Positions 15,778 through 23,058 of a DNA stretch of 37,930 nt are shown here, piece by piece. Every line of letters starts with the position of its first letter. Within the stretch, counting starts at the first letter, position 1. The notes under the pieces are model-generated. The model saw nothing but the letters and a program-made list of their open reading frames with translations, did not search any database and was not told the origin of the DNA. Source of the DNA: an uncultured Clostridia bacterium (GTDB lineage Bacteria > Bacillota > Clostridia > Christensenellales > Borkfalkiaceae); NCBI GenBank assembly GCA_904419945.1, contig CAJFTM010000010.1, forward strand, positions 27,427 through 65,356. Direction: 5' to 3'. Position numbers and translations under genes: made by a program.

Positions 15778-16008
15778 ATGCGCAGACTGACAGACAACGC
15801 CGTGCGCGCAAAAAATATTTTAGAGCGGGAGGGAGCGCCTCTTCCGCCCGATTGCGAACAGATGCTCGCGCGAGATCTTGAACGCGTGCTTTCAGATTAT
15901 TTTGATCTCGCCGCACCCGTCGAAGTGCACATTGCGCGGGAGGGGAGCTATGTCGTCACGGTCCGCGCCGAAGCGGCGCGCCCGCGCCCTTTCGGCGTGA
16001 TCAAGTAA
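15778..16008 (+). CDS. MinE-like small protein (candidate)
   Basis: This 76-residue protein is not a textbook match, but its pattern follows the MinE topological-specificity region: AVRAKNILERE, then PPDCEQMLARDLERVLSDYFDL, then VEVHIAREGSYVVTVRAEA. Clostridial MinE proteins show the same order: AK-R-L helix, a PE/PD turn, an L--DL--VIS-Y helix, then a VEV strand, a Gly turn and a final strand. The usual hydrophobic N-terminal membrane-targeting segment (FF-R-KK type) is missing. AAAGGAGG at 15763-15770 with 7-base spacing makes translation very likely. minD lies upstream with one inverted gene between. The coding call is strong; the MinE call is an inference. Confidence 0.7.
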   Translation: MRRLTDNAVRAKNILEREGAPLPPDCEQMLARDLERVLSDYFDLAAPVEVHIAREGSYVVTVRAEAARPRPFGVIK

Positions 16009-16024
16009 TACCGGGCCTCCCCGG

Positions 16025-16066
16025 CGCCGCACTGGTTGTGCCAAAGTGCGGCGTTTTTATTTTTTA
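16025..16066 (+). terminator. Terminator after the MinE-like gene
   Basis: CGCCGCACT (16025-16033) pairs with AGTGCGGCG (16045-16053), followed by TTTTTATTTTTT. Confidence 0.85.
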
Positions 16067-16067
16067 T

Positions 16068-16083
16068 CCACAATATATTGTGT
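16068..16083. promoter_or_regulatory. NrdR box upstream of nrdD
   Basis: CCACAATATATTGTGT contains a perfect 14-bp palindrome (16069-16082). It matches the published NrdR box consensus ACACWATATATWGTGT at 15 of 16 positions. NrdR is the ATP/dATP-sensing repressor of ribonucleotide reductase genes. A second, tandem box is usual; none with good match was found. Confidence 0.85.
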
Positions 16084-16093
16084 TTCCCTTGTG

Positions 16094-16113
16094 ACTGTTG
16101 CAAAAGCGACAGT
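16094..16113. repeat. Second inverted repeat in the nrdD promoter region
   Basis: ACTGTTGC (16094-16101) and GCGACAGT (16106-16113) form a 7-of-8 inverted repeat with an AAAA spacer. Its centre is 28 bp from that of the NrdR box and its sequence does not fit NrdR, so a different regulator or chance is possible. Confidence 0.4.
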
Positions 16114-16128
16114 ATTTTTTTCCAAACG

Positions 16129-16137
16129 TGCTATAAT
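16129..16137 (+). promoter_or_regulatory. nrdD extended -10 promoter
   Basis: TGC-TATAAT (16129-16137) is a consensus extended -10. The -35 position (16109-16114) is poor. The start codon lies 34 bp downstream of the hexamer. Confidence 0.65.
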
Positions 16138-16171
16138 AGTAACATACGAAAAATTTATCGAGGGAAATACG

Positions 16172-18295
16172 ATGCAGGTCATCAAAAGAGACGGAACGGT
16201 CGTCGATTACGACCGCGCAAAGATCGCCATCGCGATCGGCAAGGCAAACGCAGAGATGGAGGCCAAGGAGCGCGCTTCGGGGACGGAGATCGAGGAGATC
16301 CTCTCCTTTATCGAGGGAAAAAAGAAGAAGCGCATGCTCGTGGAGGATATCCAGGACATCATCGAAGAAAAGCTGATGGAACAGGGGTACTACGCGCTCG
16401 CCAAAACATACATCATCTACCGCTATAACCGCGCTTTGGTGCGCAAGGCGAATACGACGGACGAGGCCATCCTCAGCCTGATCAGCAATTCCAACAAGGA
16501 CGTCATGGAGGAGAACTCCAATAAAAACGCGCTCGCCGCGGCGACACAGCGCGACCTCATCGCGGGCGAGGTGTCCAAGGATCTGACCCGCCGCATCCTG
16601 CTGCCCGAAAAGATCTCCAAGGCGCACGACGAGGGCATCCTGCATTTCCACGACGCCGATTATTTTGTGCAGCCCATCTTTAACTGCTGCCTCATCAACA
16701 TCGCGGATATGCTGGACAACGGCACCGTGATGAACGGCAAGCTGATCGAAAGCCCGAAGAGCTTTCAGGTCGCCTGCACCGTGGTCACACAGATCATAGC
16801 GGCGGTCGCCTGCTCGCAGTACGGCGGCCAATCGGTGGATATGCGCCATCTCGGCAAATACCTGCGCAAGAGCCGCATCAAGTTTGAGCGGCATTTCCGC
16901 GAGACCTGCCCCGAGCTGACCGACGCGGAGGTGGAAAAGTTGGTCGCCGACCGCATCAAGGACGAACTCAAGAGCGGCGTGCAGACCATTCAGTACCAGA
17001 TCAATACGCTGATGACCACAAACGGGCAGTCCCCGTTCGTGACCCTCTTCCTGTATCTCGACAAGGATGACGAGTACCTCGAAGAGAACGCGATGATCGT
17101 CACGGAGATCCTGCGTCAGCGTTACGAGGGCATCAAAAACGAAAAGGGAGTGTATATCACCCCCGCTTTCCCCAAGCTCGTGTACGTGCTCGACGAGATC
17201 AACTGTCTCAAGGGCGGCAAGTACGATTACGTCACAGAGCTTGCGGTCAAGTGCTCTTCCAAGCGCCTGTATCCCGATTACATCTCCGCCAAAAAGATGC
17301 GCGAGATCTACGAGGGGAACGTCTTCAGCCCGATGGGCTGCCGCTCCTTCCTTTCCCCGTGGAAGGATGAGAACGGGAACTATAAATTCGAGGGCCGCTT
17401 CAATCAGGGCGTCGTCTCCATCAACCTGCCGCAGATCGGCATTTTGGCCAAGGGCGACGAAGGAAAGTTTTGGCAGCTGTTCGACGAGCGCCTGGATCTG
17501 TGCCGCGAGGCGCTCATGTGCCGCCACCGCGCGCTGCTGGGCACGAAGAGCGACGTCTCGCCCATTCACTGGCAGTACGGCGCCATCGCTCGCCTCGATA
17601 AGGGCGAAGTCATCGATCCGCTGCTCAAAAACGGCTATTCGACCCTCTCGCTCGGCTACATCGGCCTCTACGAGGTGACCAAACTGATGACGGGCGTCTC
17701 GCAGACGGATCCGAAAGGGGAGGAATTTGCCGTGCGCGTCATGCAGCATATGCGCGACGCGACTGACCGCTGGAAGAAGGAGACCGGCCTCGGCTTTGCG
17801 CTGTACGGCACGCCGGCAGAGTCGCTGTGCTACCGTTTTGCCCGCATCGATAAAGAGCGCTTCGGCACCATCGAAGACGTGACAGATAAGGGCTATTACA
17901 CAAACTCTTATCATGTGGACGTGCGCGAGAACATTGACGCCTTCTCAAAATTCTCCTTCGAAGCGCAGTTCCAGAAGATCTCTTCGGGCGGCTGCATCTC
18001 CTATGTCGAGATCCCGAACATGCAGAACAACCTCGAGGCGATGGAAGAGGTCGTCAAGTTCATCTACGACAACATCCAGTACGCCGAATTCAATACGAAG
18101 AGCGATTACTGCCATGTCTGCGGCTGGGACGGCGAGATCATCATCAATGACGACAACGAGTGGGAATGCCCCAACTGCCACAATAAAGATCATCGCAAGA
18201 TGAACGTCACCCGCCGTACCTGCGGCTATTTGGGCGAAAATTTCTGGAATCTCGGCAAGACCAAAGAGATCAAGGCGCGCGTATTGCATCTGTAA
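16172..18295 (+). CDS. nrdD: Anaerobic ribonucleoside-triphosphate reductase
   Basis: NrdD is the oxygen-sensitive class III enzyme that reduces ribonucleoside triphosphates to dNTPs using a glycyl radical. The 707-residue protein begins with an ATP-cone regulatory domain (VIKRDGTVVDYDRAKI... to about 95), followed by the catalytic barrel (LHFHDADY, FNCCLINI, YNQ/INLPQIGI, GGCISYVEIPN). The C-terminus carries a Cys4 zinc site (CHVCGW at about 647-650 and CPNCH at about 666-669) and RRTCGYLGENFW, with the predicted radical Gly at about 685. CGAGGGA at 16159-16165 and the family start select ATG 16172. It has a NrdR box and an extended -10 upstream. nrdG follows, but with a terminator and its own promoter between. 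Confidence 0.97.
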   Translation: MQVIKRDGTVVDYDRAKIAIAIGKANAEMEAKERASGTEIEEILSFIEGKKKKRMLVEDIQDIIEEKLMEQGYYALAKTYIIYRYNRALVRKANTTDEAILSLISNSNKDVMEENSNKNALAAATQRDLIAGEVSKDLTRRILLPEKISKAHDEGILHFHDADYFVQPIFNCCLINIADMLDNGTVMNGKLIESPKSFQVACTVVTQIIAAVACSQYGGQSVDMRHLGKYLRKSRIKFERHFRETCPELTDAEVEKLVADRIKDELKSGVQTIQYQINTLMTTNGQSPFVTLFLYLDKDDEYLEENAMIVTEILRQRYEGIKNEKGVYITPAFPKLVYVLDEINCLKGGKYDYVTELAVKCSSKRLYPDYISAKKMREIYEGNVFSPMGCRSFLSPWKDENGNYKFEGRFNQGVVSINLPQIGILAKGDEGKFWQLFDERLDLCREALMCRHRALLGTKSDVSPIHWQYGAIARLDKGEVIDPLLKNGYSTLSLGYIGLYEVTKLMTGVSQTDPKGEEFAVRVMQHMRDATDRWKKETGLGFALYGTPAESLCYRFARIDKERFGTIEDVTDKGYYTNSYHVDVRENIDAFSKFSFEAQFQKISSGGCISYVEIPNMQNNLEAMEEVVKFIYDNIQYAEFNTKSDYCHVCGWDGEIIINDDNEWECPNCHNKDHRKMNVTRRTCGYLGENFWNLGKTKEIKARVLHL

Positions 18296-18301
18296 AGAAA
18301 G

Positions 18302-18331
18302 AAAAAGGCAAAAGCAAAATTTTGCCTTTTT
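18302..18331. terminator. Terminator between nrdD and nrdG
   Basis: AAAAAGGCAAAA (18302-18313) pairs with TTTTGCCTTTTT (18320-18331). The stem is AT rich with A and T tracts at both ends, so it may work in either direction. Confidence 0.75.
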
Positions 18332-18365
18332 CGGGTTTTATCTGTAAAAAATTTGCGGGCAGGTC

Positions 18366-18394
18366 TTGAAAAGCCGGCAAAAGTGTGTTACAAT
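18366..18394 (+). promoter_or_regulatory. nrdG promoter
   Basis: TTGAAA (18366-18371), 17 bp, TACAAT (18389-18394). It shows that nrdG can be transcribed independently of nrdD. Confidence 0.78.
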
Positions 18395-18411
18395 AATAGG
18401 AGAGAGGGCCG

Positions 18412-18957
18412 TTGCCCGCGCATTGCATGAACTTTGCCACTATCAAAAAGTATGACATCGCCAACGGCGTCGGGGTGCGCGTATCGCTGTTCGTCAGCGG
18501 CTGCACCCATCGCTGCAAGGGCTGCTTCAATGCGGAGGCGTGGGATTTCGCCTACGGCGAGCCGTATACGCAAGAGACGGAGCGCGAGATCCTCGATGCC
18601 GTCGATAAGAGTTATATCGCGGGGCTTTCGCTTTTGGGCGGCGAGCCGTTCGAGCCGCAGAATCAGCGCGCCCTTCTGCCTCTGCTGCGCGCTTTCCGCG
18701 CGCGCTTCCCGCAAAAGACAGTTTGGTGCTATACCGGCTATACGCTGGATACAGATCTCGTGCCCGGGGGCAGAGCCTACTGCGAGGCGACGGAGGAGAT
18801 GCTCGCCGGCATCGACGTTTTGGTGGACGGCGAGTTCGTCGAAGAAAAAAAGGATCTGAAGCTCCGCTTCCGCGGCTCTTCCAATCAGCGCATCATCGAC
18901 GTCCCGCGCACGCGGGCAGAGGGGGCGCTGCGGCTGTGGCAGGACGGAGCGTACTGA
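18412..18957 (+). CDS. nrdG: Anaerobic RNR activating protein (radical SAM)
   Basis: NrdG uses S-adenosylmethionine and a 4Fe-4S cluster to place the glycyl radical on NrdD. The cluster motif is C31-THR-C35-KG-C38 (CX3CX2C), followed by LSLLGGEPFEPQN (the GGE SAM-binding motif) and DVLVDGEFVEEKKD, all typical. The length is 181 residues from TTG 18412, which has AGGAGAG (18398-18404) 7 bases upstream. The alternative ATG at 18427 fits the usual N-terminus better (MNFATIKKYDIANGVG) but lacks a ribosome binding site at a workable distance. The start is therefore uncertain by five residues. dut follows 51 bp after the stop. Confidence 0.94.
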   Translation: MPAHCMNFATIKKYDIANGVGVRVSLFVSGCTHRCKGCFNAEAWDFAYGEPYTQETEREILDAVDKSYIAGLSLLGGEPFEPQNQRALLPLLRAFRARFPQKTVWCYTGYTLDTDLVPGGRAYCEATEEMLAGIDVLVDGEFVEEKKDLKLRFRGSSNQRIIDVPRTRAEGALRLWQDGAY

Positions 18958-19008
18958 GGATACATGTTGCCCGTACCGGCGCAAGGGCGGGCGAAGGGAG
19001 GAGACCTT

Positions 19009-19455
19009 ATGCAAAAGATCGCTGTGAAGATCAAAAAACTCATGCCGGAGGCAAAGATGCCGACATACGCCAGTCCCGACGCGGCCGGCGCCGACCTGTA
19101 CGTGCTCAGCGACCATGCGATCCGCATCGGTCCGCGCGAGACGGCGATCATCCATACGGGACTTGCCGCGGAGATCCCCGCGGGATATGTCGGGCTGATC
19201 TGTGCGCGCAGCGGTTTGGCGACGAAAAAGGGGCTCGCCCCCGCCAATAAGGTAGGCGTTATCGACAGCGATTACCGCGGCGAACTGCGCGTCGCGCTGC
19301 ACAATCATTCCAAATACGAGCAGAATATCGAGCCCGGCGAGCGGGTGGCTCAGCTCGTCATCATGCCTTATTTGACGGCTGAATTCGAAGAGGCCGATTC
19401 CCTGTCCGACACTGCGCGCGGCGAAGGCGGGTTCGGTTCGACCGGGCGCGCCTGA
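19009..19455 (+). CDS. dut: dUTP diphosphatase
   Basis: dUTPase hydrolyses dUTP to dUMP and pyrophosphate, preventing uracil incorporation and supplying thymidylate precursor. The 148-residue protein has all five trimeric dUTPase motifs: [42 protein letters not shown] (with the catalytic Asp), [11 protein letters not shown] and [20 protein letters not shown] at 18996-19003 selects ATG 19009. Its place after nrdG groups dNTP supply genes, and no terminator is seen between nrdG and dut. Confidence 0.96.
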   Translation: MQKIAVKIKKLMPEAKMPTYASPDAAGADLYVLSDHAIRIGPRETAIIHTGLAAEIPAGYVGLICARSGLATKKGLAPANKVGVIDSDYRGELRVALHNHSKYEQNIEPGERVAQLVIMPYLTAEFEEADSLSDTARGEGGFGSTGRA

Positions 19456-19531
19456 ACTGCGCAAAAAACGGCTTGTACTTCCCGCCGATCGCGGGGAGAT
19501 AAGATATTTTCAAATTAAAAAGGAGAACGAC

Positions 19532-19690
19532 ATGGCTAAATACGTTTGCAGCGTCTGCGGTTACGAGTATGATGAAGCGGCGGGCGATCCCGATAACGGC
19601 ATCGCTCCCGGCACCAAGTGGGAAGATCTTCCCGACGATTTTACCTGCCCGCTGTGCGGCGTGGGGAAAGACCAGTTCAACGAAGAGTAA
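19532..19690 (+). CDS. Rubredoxin
   Basis: This 52-residue protein is a classical rubredoxin, a one-iron electron carrier common in anaerobes, often serving oxygen- and peroxide-detoxifying enzymes. Iron ligands are C6-SV-C9-GY and C39-PL-C42-GV. The intervening [24 protein letters not shown] is the conserved rubredoxin core (split over residues 14-37). AAGGAG at 19520-19525 lies 6 bases before the start. It follows dut by 76 bp, which include a weak hairpin (CCCGC/GCGGG type, 19480-19497). Redox partners are not evident in the window. Confidence 0.97.
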   Translation: MAKYVCSVCGYEYDEAAGDPDNGIAPGTKWEDLPDDFTCPLCGVGKDQFNEE

Positions 19691-19697
19691 AAGCTGC

Positions 19698-19733
19698 GGG
19701 GCGCTTTTTTTAAAAAAGCGCCCCATTTTATTT
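19698..19733 (+). terminator. Terminator after rubredoxin
   Basis: GGGGCGC plus T6 (19698-19110-type arm, 19698-19710) pairs with A6 plus GCGCCCC (19712-19724), followed by attttattt. Confidence 0.88.
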
Positions 19734-19760
19734 GACAAATGATTTTTTGCGTGGTATAGT
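19732..19760 (+). promoter_or_regulatory. Promoter of the T-box/trpXYZ unit
   Basis: TTGACA (19732-19737), 17 bp, TATAGT (19755-19760). It begins inside the U tract of the rubredoxin terminator. Confidence 0.88.
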
Positions 19761-19770
19761 ATAGAAAATA

Positions 19771-20057
19771 TTCGGAAACCGATGAGGCAGAAGAGTACCG
19801 CACTTTTTGCAACACAAAGAGAGCTCTTGGTTGGTGGGAAAGGGCTGTTGCGGGCGCGCGAATGGGCTGCCGAGGGCATCTTCGAGCCTGCTTTGCAGGG
19901 GTAGCGGATGACGCGTCTCTCGCGTTACAGGGAGGGGATATAACTTTTCCGCAAGGGGAAAGCGTATCTGCAATGAGGCGGCGGCTTCGGCTTGCCGTGA
20001 ATTCGGGTGGCAACACGGTTCATTCGTCCCGAGAATGGACCGTGTTTTATTTTTTGC
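19771..20057 (+). ncRNA. T-box leader, tryptophan type (specifier UGG)
   Basis: The untranslated leader has T-box hallmarks: GATGAGGCAGAAGAGTACC near the 5' end (19781-19799, with the AGTA of the loop-E motif), AGAGAGCTC and GTTGGTGGGAAAG of the stem I distal region, and the T-box bulge GGGTGGCAACACGG (20005-20018). The partner GAA of the loop-E motif (19860-19862) is followed directly by UGG (19863-19865), the Trp codon, so uncharged tRNA-Trp is the likely signal. The leader ends in a terminator that competes with the antiterminator formed by the T-box sequence. A tryptophan specifier fits the trpX-type transporter downstream. No other regulator is needed to explain its control. Confidence 0.9.
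20012..20056 (+). terminator. T-box regulated terminator
   Basis: AACACGGTTCATTC (20012-20025) pairs with GAATGGACCGTGTT (20033-20046) with a single G-U pair, followed by a T-rich tract. Its 5' arm overlaps the T-box sequence, as expected for terminator/antiterminator switching. Confidence 0.88.
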
Positions 20058-20113
20058 CGCGCGCCGCGATCGGAGGCGGCGGACAAAATCTTTCCAAAGA
20101 GAGGACACTTCCC

Positions 20114-21085
20114 ATGAAAAAATTTTTTGCTGTACTGTTTGCTGTATGCGCGCTCTGTCTGGCACTGGTCGGCTTTGCCGGCTGCTCGGGCAGCCAATAT
20201 ACCATTGCCGTCCTGCAGTATGCGGAGCACGGCTCGCTGGACAACTGCTACGAGGGCATCCGCGCCGGTCTTGCCGAGCGCGGCTACGGCGAGGACGTCG
20301 TACACTATGAGTTCTACAATGCCAAGGGCAGAGACGCGGACGATACGACGTACGCCAACACCCTGATTAACATGATGCCGGACGTTGCCGTCGGCATCGC
20401 GACTCCCTCCGCCTATGCGCTCGCCAACGCAGCGAAAGGAGACATCCCCGTCGTCTTTACCGCCGTCTCCGATCCGGAAGCGGAGGACGCGGATTTCCGT
20501 ACATTCGACAATGTGACCGGCTCGTCCGATAAACTCCCCGTCGAGAGCCAAATCGACCTGATCAAGGCCTTTCTGAACAAGGGGGAGGAGCCGGTGAAGA
20601 TCGGCATCCTGTTTACCAATACGGAGGCAAATTCCAAATCGCAGATCGCCGAGTTTGAGGCGCTGGCAGAAGAAAAGAATATCGAGATCGTCTCCCGCGG
20701 CGTGAACACCGCCAACGAGATCCCGACTGCCATCGATGCGCTGATCGCGCAGGGCATCGACTGTTTCAACAACCTCACCGACAACACCGTCGTGCAGAAT
20801 TTGCAGACACTGCTCGACAAGGCAGACGCCGCCGGCATCCCCGTGTTCGGCAGCGAGATCGAGCAGGTCACCAAGGGCTGCCTCGCGAGCTGCTCCCTCG
20901 ATTACGTCGAGCTGGGCCAGCAGACCGGCTACATGATCGCGGACATTCTCGAGGGCAAGAGCGCGGACGAGATCGAATACCTCTACCTCGATGACGGCTA
21001 TACGGTCGACTATAATTCGAGCGTGATGGAGAGCTTCGGCCTCACCCTCCCCGAAATGTATGCAGACGCGAACGACGTAGCATAA
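20114..21085 (+). CDS. trpX: Tryptophan ABC transporter substrate-binding lipoprotein (TrpX type)
   Basis: This 323-residue lipoprotein belongs to the ABC substrate-binding family typified by TrpX (PF04392-like). It has a signal peptide ending in the lipobox VGFAGC, with C24 as the lipidated residue. Family features include YTIAVLQYAEHGSLDNCYEG, IATPSAYALAN, IPVVFTAVSDPEA, VKIGILFTNTEANS and the C-terminal LGQQTGYMIADILEG. Together with the permease and ATPase downstream and a Trp-type T-box upstream, the ligand is inferred to be tryptophan. GAGAGGA lies about 9 bases before ATG 20114. A stable hairpin separates it from the permease gene. Confidence 0.92.
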   Translation: MKKFFAVLFAVCALCLALVGFAGCSGSQYTIAVLQYAEHGSLDNCYEGIRAGLAERGYGEDVVHYEFYNAKGRDADDTTYANTLINMMPDVAVGIATPSAYALANAAKGDIPVVFTAVSDPEAEDADFRTFDNVTGSSDKLPVESQIDLIKAFLNKGEEPVKIGILFTNTEANSKSQIAEFEALAEEKNIEIVSRGVNTANEIPTAIDALIAQGIDCFNNLTDNTVVQNLQTLLDKADAAGIPVFGSEIEQVTKGCLASCSLDYVELGQQTGYMIADILEGKSADEIEYLYLDDGYTVDYNSSVMESFGLTLPEMYADANDVA

Positions 21086-21159
21086 CAACATTCCGCCGTA
21101 CACTGCGCGGCATTTAAGGATCGCGGCCGAAGGCTGCAAACGGATCGAAATCAATACCG

Positions 21160-21190
21160 CCCGCCGTGCGGCTTTCAGCCGCACGGCGGG
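21160..21190 (+). other. Intercistronic hairpin between trpX and trpY
   Basis: CCCGCCGTGCGGCT (21160-21173) pairs perfectly with AGCCGCACGGCGGG (21177-21190) around a TTC loop. TAAAAAACAG follows, so there is no U tract. Such hairpins often protect the binding-protein mRNA from 3' decay and raise its level over the permease. Confidence 0.75.
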
Positions 21191-21218
21191 TAAAAAACAG
21201 TTCAGAAGGTTTTTAAGC

Positions 21219-22145
21219 ATGTTCTTTTTCAATCAGATGGGCACCGTGTTCGAGATGGGTTTCATCTACGCGGTCGTCGCGCTGGGCGTCTACATCACTT
21301 ATAAGATCCTCGATTTCCCCGACCTCTCGGTGGACGGGACCTTTCCTCTCGGCGGCGTCGTATTTTCCGTCCTGCTGGTAGCTGGCTGTCCGTGGCCGGT
21401 GGCGATGATCGTCTCCTTCGTCGCGGGGTGTGCCGCGGGGTTCGTGACCGGTCTTTTGCACGTCAAGCTGAAGATCAACGGGCTGCTCTCCGGTATCATT
21501 ACCATGACGGCGCTGCTCTCCGTCAATTACCTCATCGCGGGCGGACCGATGGTCTCTTTTTCGCAGGAGAGCACCATGTTACAGAACGGATTTATCGGCT
21601 CTTTCGACCGCCAGTATGCGATCTACATCCAGGCGGGACTGACTCTGGTGCTGGTGGCCGCCTGCAAGGTGCTGCTCGATCTGTTCTTAAAGACAAAGGC
21701 CGGCTTCCTGTTGCGCGCTACGGGCGATAACCCGCAGATGGTCACCCAGCTGGGGAAGAATATCGATAACTACAAGATGCTCGGGCTCTCGCTCGCCAAC
21801 GGGTTGGTCGCTCTGGCGGGCAGCCTGTACTGCCAGTATAACTCTGTATTCAATTCCAGTATGGGGACAGGAACGGTGGTCATCGCGCTGGCGTGCGTGA
21901 TCATCGGCTGCGTCATCTCCAAACATATCCGCGTGATGAAGGATACGACGGGCGTGATCGTCGGCGCCGTCATCTATTACGCCATCCTGACGGTCGCTAT
22001 GCTCCTCTTGGGCAGCGAATACACCCAGCTGATCGTTGCGGTGCTCTTCGTGCTCGTGCTCATCTTTGACAGCGGGTTGATCGGCCGCGCGGTCAAAAAG
22101 TGGATCCGCGGCGTCCGCCGCAGGGAGGGGAAAGAACATGCTTGA
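21219..22145 (+). CDS. trpY: Tryptophan ABC transporter permease (TrpY type)
   Basis: This 308-residue protein is a BPD_transp_2-family membrane permease with about nine hydrophobic segments. It contains GVYITYKILDFPDLSVDGTFPLGG (residues about 24-47), GLLHVKLKINGLLSGIITMTALLSVNYLIAGG, LRATGDNPQMV and LGLSLANGLVALAGSLYCQYN, all typical of TrpY-like and uncharacterised amino-acid permeases. The ribosome binding site is weak (AGAAGG at 21204-21209). Its last 8 bases overlap the ATPase gene, showing tight coupling. The tryptophan assignment rests on the T-box and on trpX. Confidence 0.9.
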   Translation: MFFFNQMGTVFEMGFIYAVVALGVYITYKILDFPDLSVDGTFPLGGVVFSVLLVAGCPWPVAMIVSFVAGCAAGFVTGLLHVKLKINGLLSGIITMTALLSVNYLIAGGPMVSFSQESTMLQNGFIGSFDRQYAIYIQAGLTLVLVAACKVLLDLFLKTKAGFLLRATGDNPQMVTQLGKNIDNYKMLGLSLANGLVALAGSLYCQYNSVFNSSMGTGTVVIALACVIIGCVISKHIRVMKDTTGVIVGAVIYYAILTVAMLLLGSEYTQLIVAVLFVLVLIFDSGLIGRAVKKWIRGVRRREGKEHA

Positions 22146-22911
22146 ACTCAAAGGCATCCGCAAGGCTTTCAATAAGGGCACGCCGGACGAGGCCGTACTC
22201 TTCGACCGCTTCGATTTCTCGGTACAGGAAGGGGAATTTGTCTCCATCGTCGGTTCCAACGGCTCGGGCAAGACCACTCTTTTGAACCTCATTGCCGGGA
22301 ATATCCTGCCGGACGAGGGGAAGATCTTTCTGCGGGGGCAGGATATCACTGCACAGAAGGAGTTCGTGCGCGCGCGGCGGATCGGCCGCGTCTTTCAGGA
22401 CCCGGCCCTCGGTGCGGCAGGGCATATGACCATCGCTGAAAATCTTGCTATCGCTGAAAATAAGGGAAAACCCTTCGGATTGACTGCCGGCCTGAGCAAA
22501 AAGCGCATCGCCGCTTACCGCGACATGCTGCACCCCCTCGGCTTGGGATTGGAGGACCGCATGAATGTGCCTGTCGGCGCCCTGTCGGGCGGCCAAAGGC
22601 AGGTGCTCACGCTGATGATCGCGACGCTGACGCCCGTCGATGTGCTGCTTTTGGACGAGCACACTGCCGCGCTCGACCCGAAGACGGCAGAGCAGACGAT
22701 GGCATTGACCGATCGCATCGTGCGTGAAAAAAAGCTCACGACGCTGATGGTCACGCACAACCTGCGCTTTGCCGAGCAGTACGGTACGCGGCTGTGTATG
22801 TTCGACAAGGGCCGCGTTGTGCTCGACGCCGCGGGGGAGGCGAAGAAGGAGCAGAAGGTGGACGACCTGCTGGCTCTGTTCAACGCCATCTCCATCGAGT
22901 GCGGCAATTGA
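22138..22911 (+). CDS. trpZ: Tryptophan ABC transporter ATP-binding protein (TrpZ type)
   Basis: This 257-residue ABC ATPase powers the transporter. It has Walker A GSNGSGKTT (39-47), a Q-loop around VFQDPALG, the signature LSGGQRQ (about 145-151) and Walker B VDVLLLDEHTAALDP (about 165-179), followed by the His of the H-loop in MVTHNLRFA. The form FDRFDFSVQEGEFVSIVGSNG and the DEHTAALDP variant are typical of the TrpZ-like subgroup. ATG 22138 overlaps the end of the permease gene; GGGGAAAG precedes it. A strong terminator closes the three-gene operon. Confidence 0.93.
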   Translation: MLELKGIRKAFNKGTPDEAVLFDRFDFSVQEGEFVSIVGSNGSGKTTLLNLIAGNILPDEGKIFLRGQDITAQKEFVRARRIGRVFQDPALGAAGHMTIAENLAIAENKGKPFGLTAGLSKKRIAAYRDMLHPLGLGLEDRMNVPVGALSGGQRQVLTLMIATLTPVDVLLLDEHTAALDPKTAEQTMALTDRIVREKKLTTLMVTHNLRFAEQYGTRLCMFDKGRVVLDAAGEAKKEQKVDDLLALFNAISIECGN

Positions 22912-22927
22912 GCCGTCGATCCGACCT

Positions 22928-22968
22928 AAAAGCGCGCCGCGCAAAACATTTGCGCGGCGCGCTTTTTT
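22928..22968 (+). terminator. Terminator of the trpXYZ operon
   Basis: AAAGCGCGCCGCGCAAA pairs with TTTGCGCGGCGCGCTTT around a short ACA loop region, followed by T6 (22963-22968). Confidence 0.92.
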
Positions 22969-22999
22969 GCCTTTCTGTGTGCGGCTGCGGCGGAAGGAT

Positions 23000-23028
23000 T
23001 TTACTTTTCCCGCGCTTTGTGGTATAAT
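23000..23028 (+). promoter_or_regulatory. Promoter of the cytidylate-kinase-like gene
   Basis: TTTACT (23000-23005), 17 bp, TATAAT (23023-23028). TGG directly before the -10 makes it also an extended -10. Confidence 0.8.
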
Positions 23029-23058
23029 GACGGCATATTTTCGCAAGAGAGGAACGGT

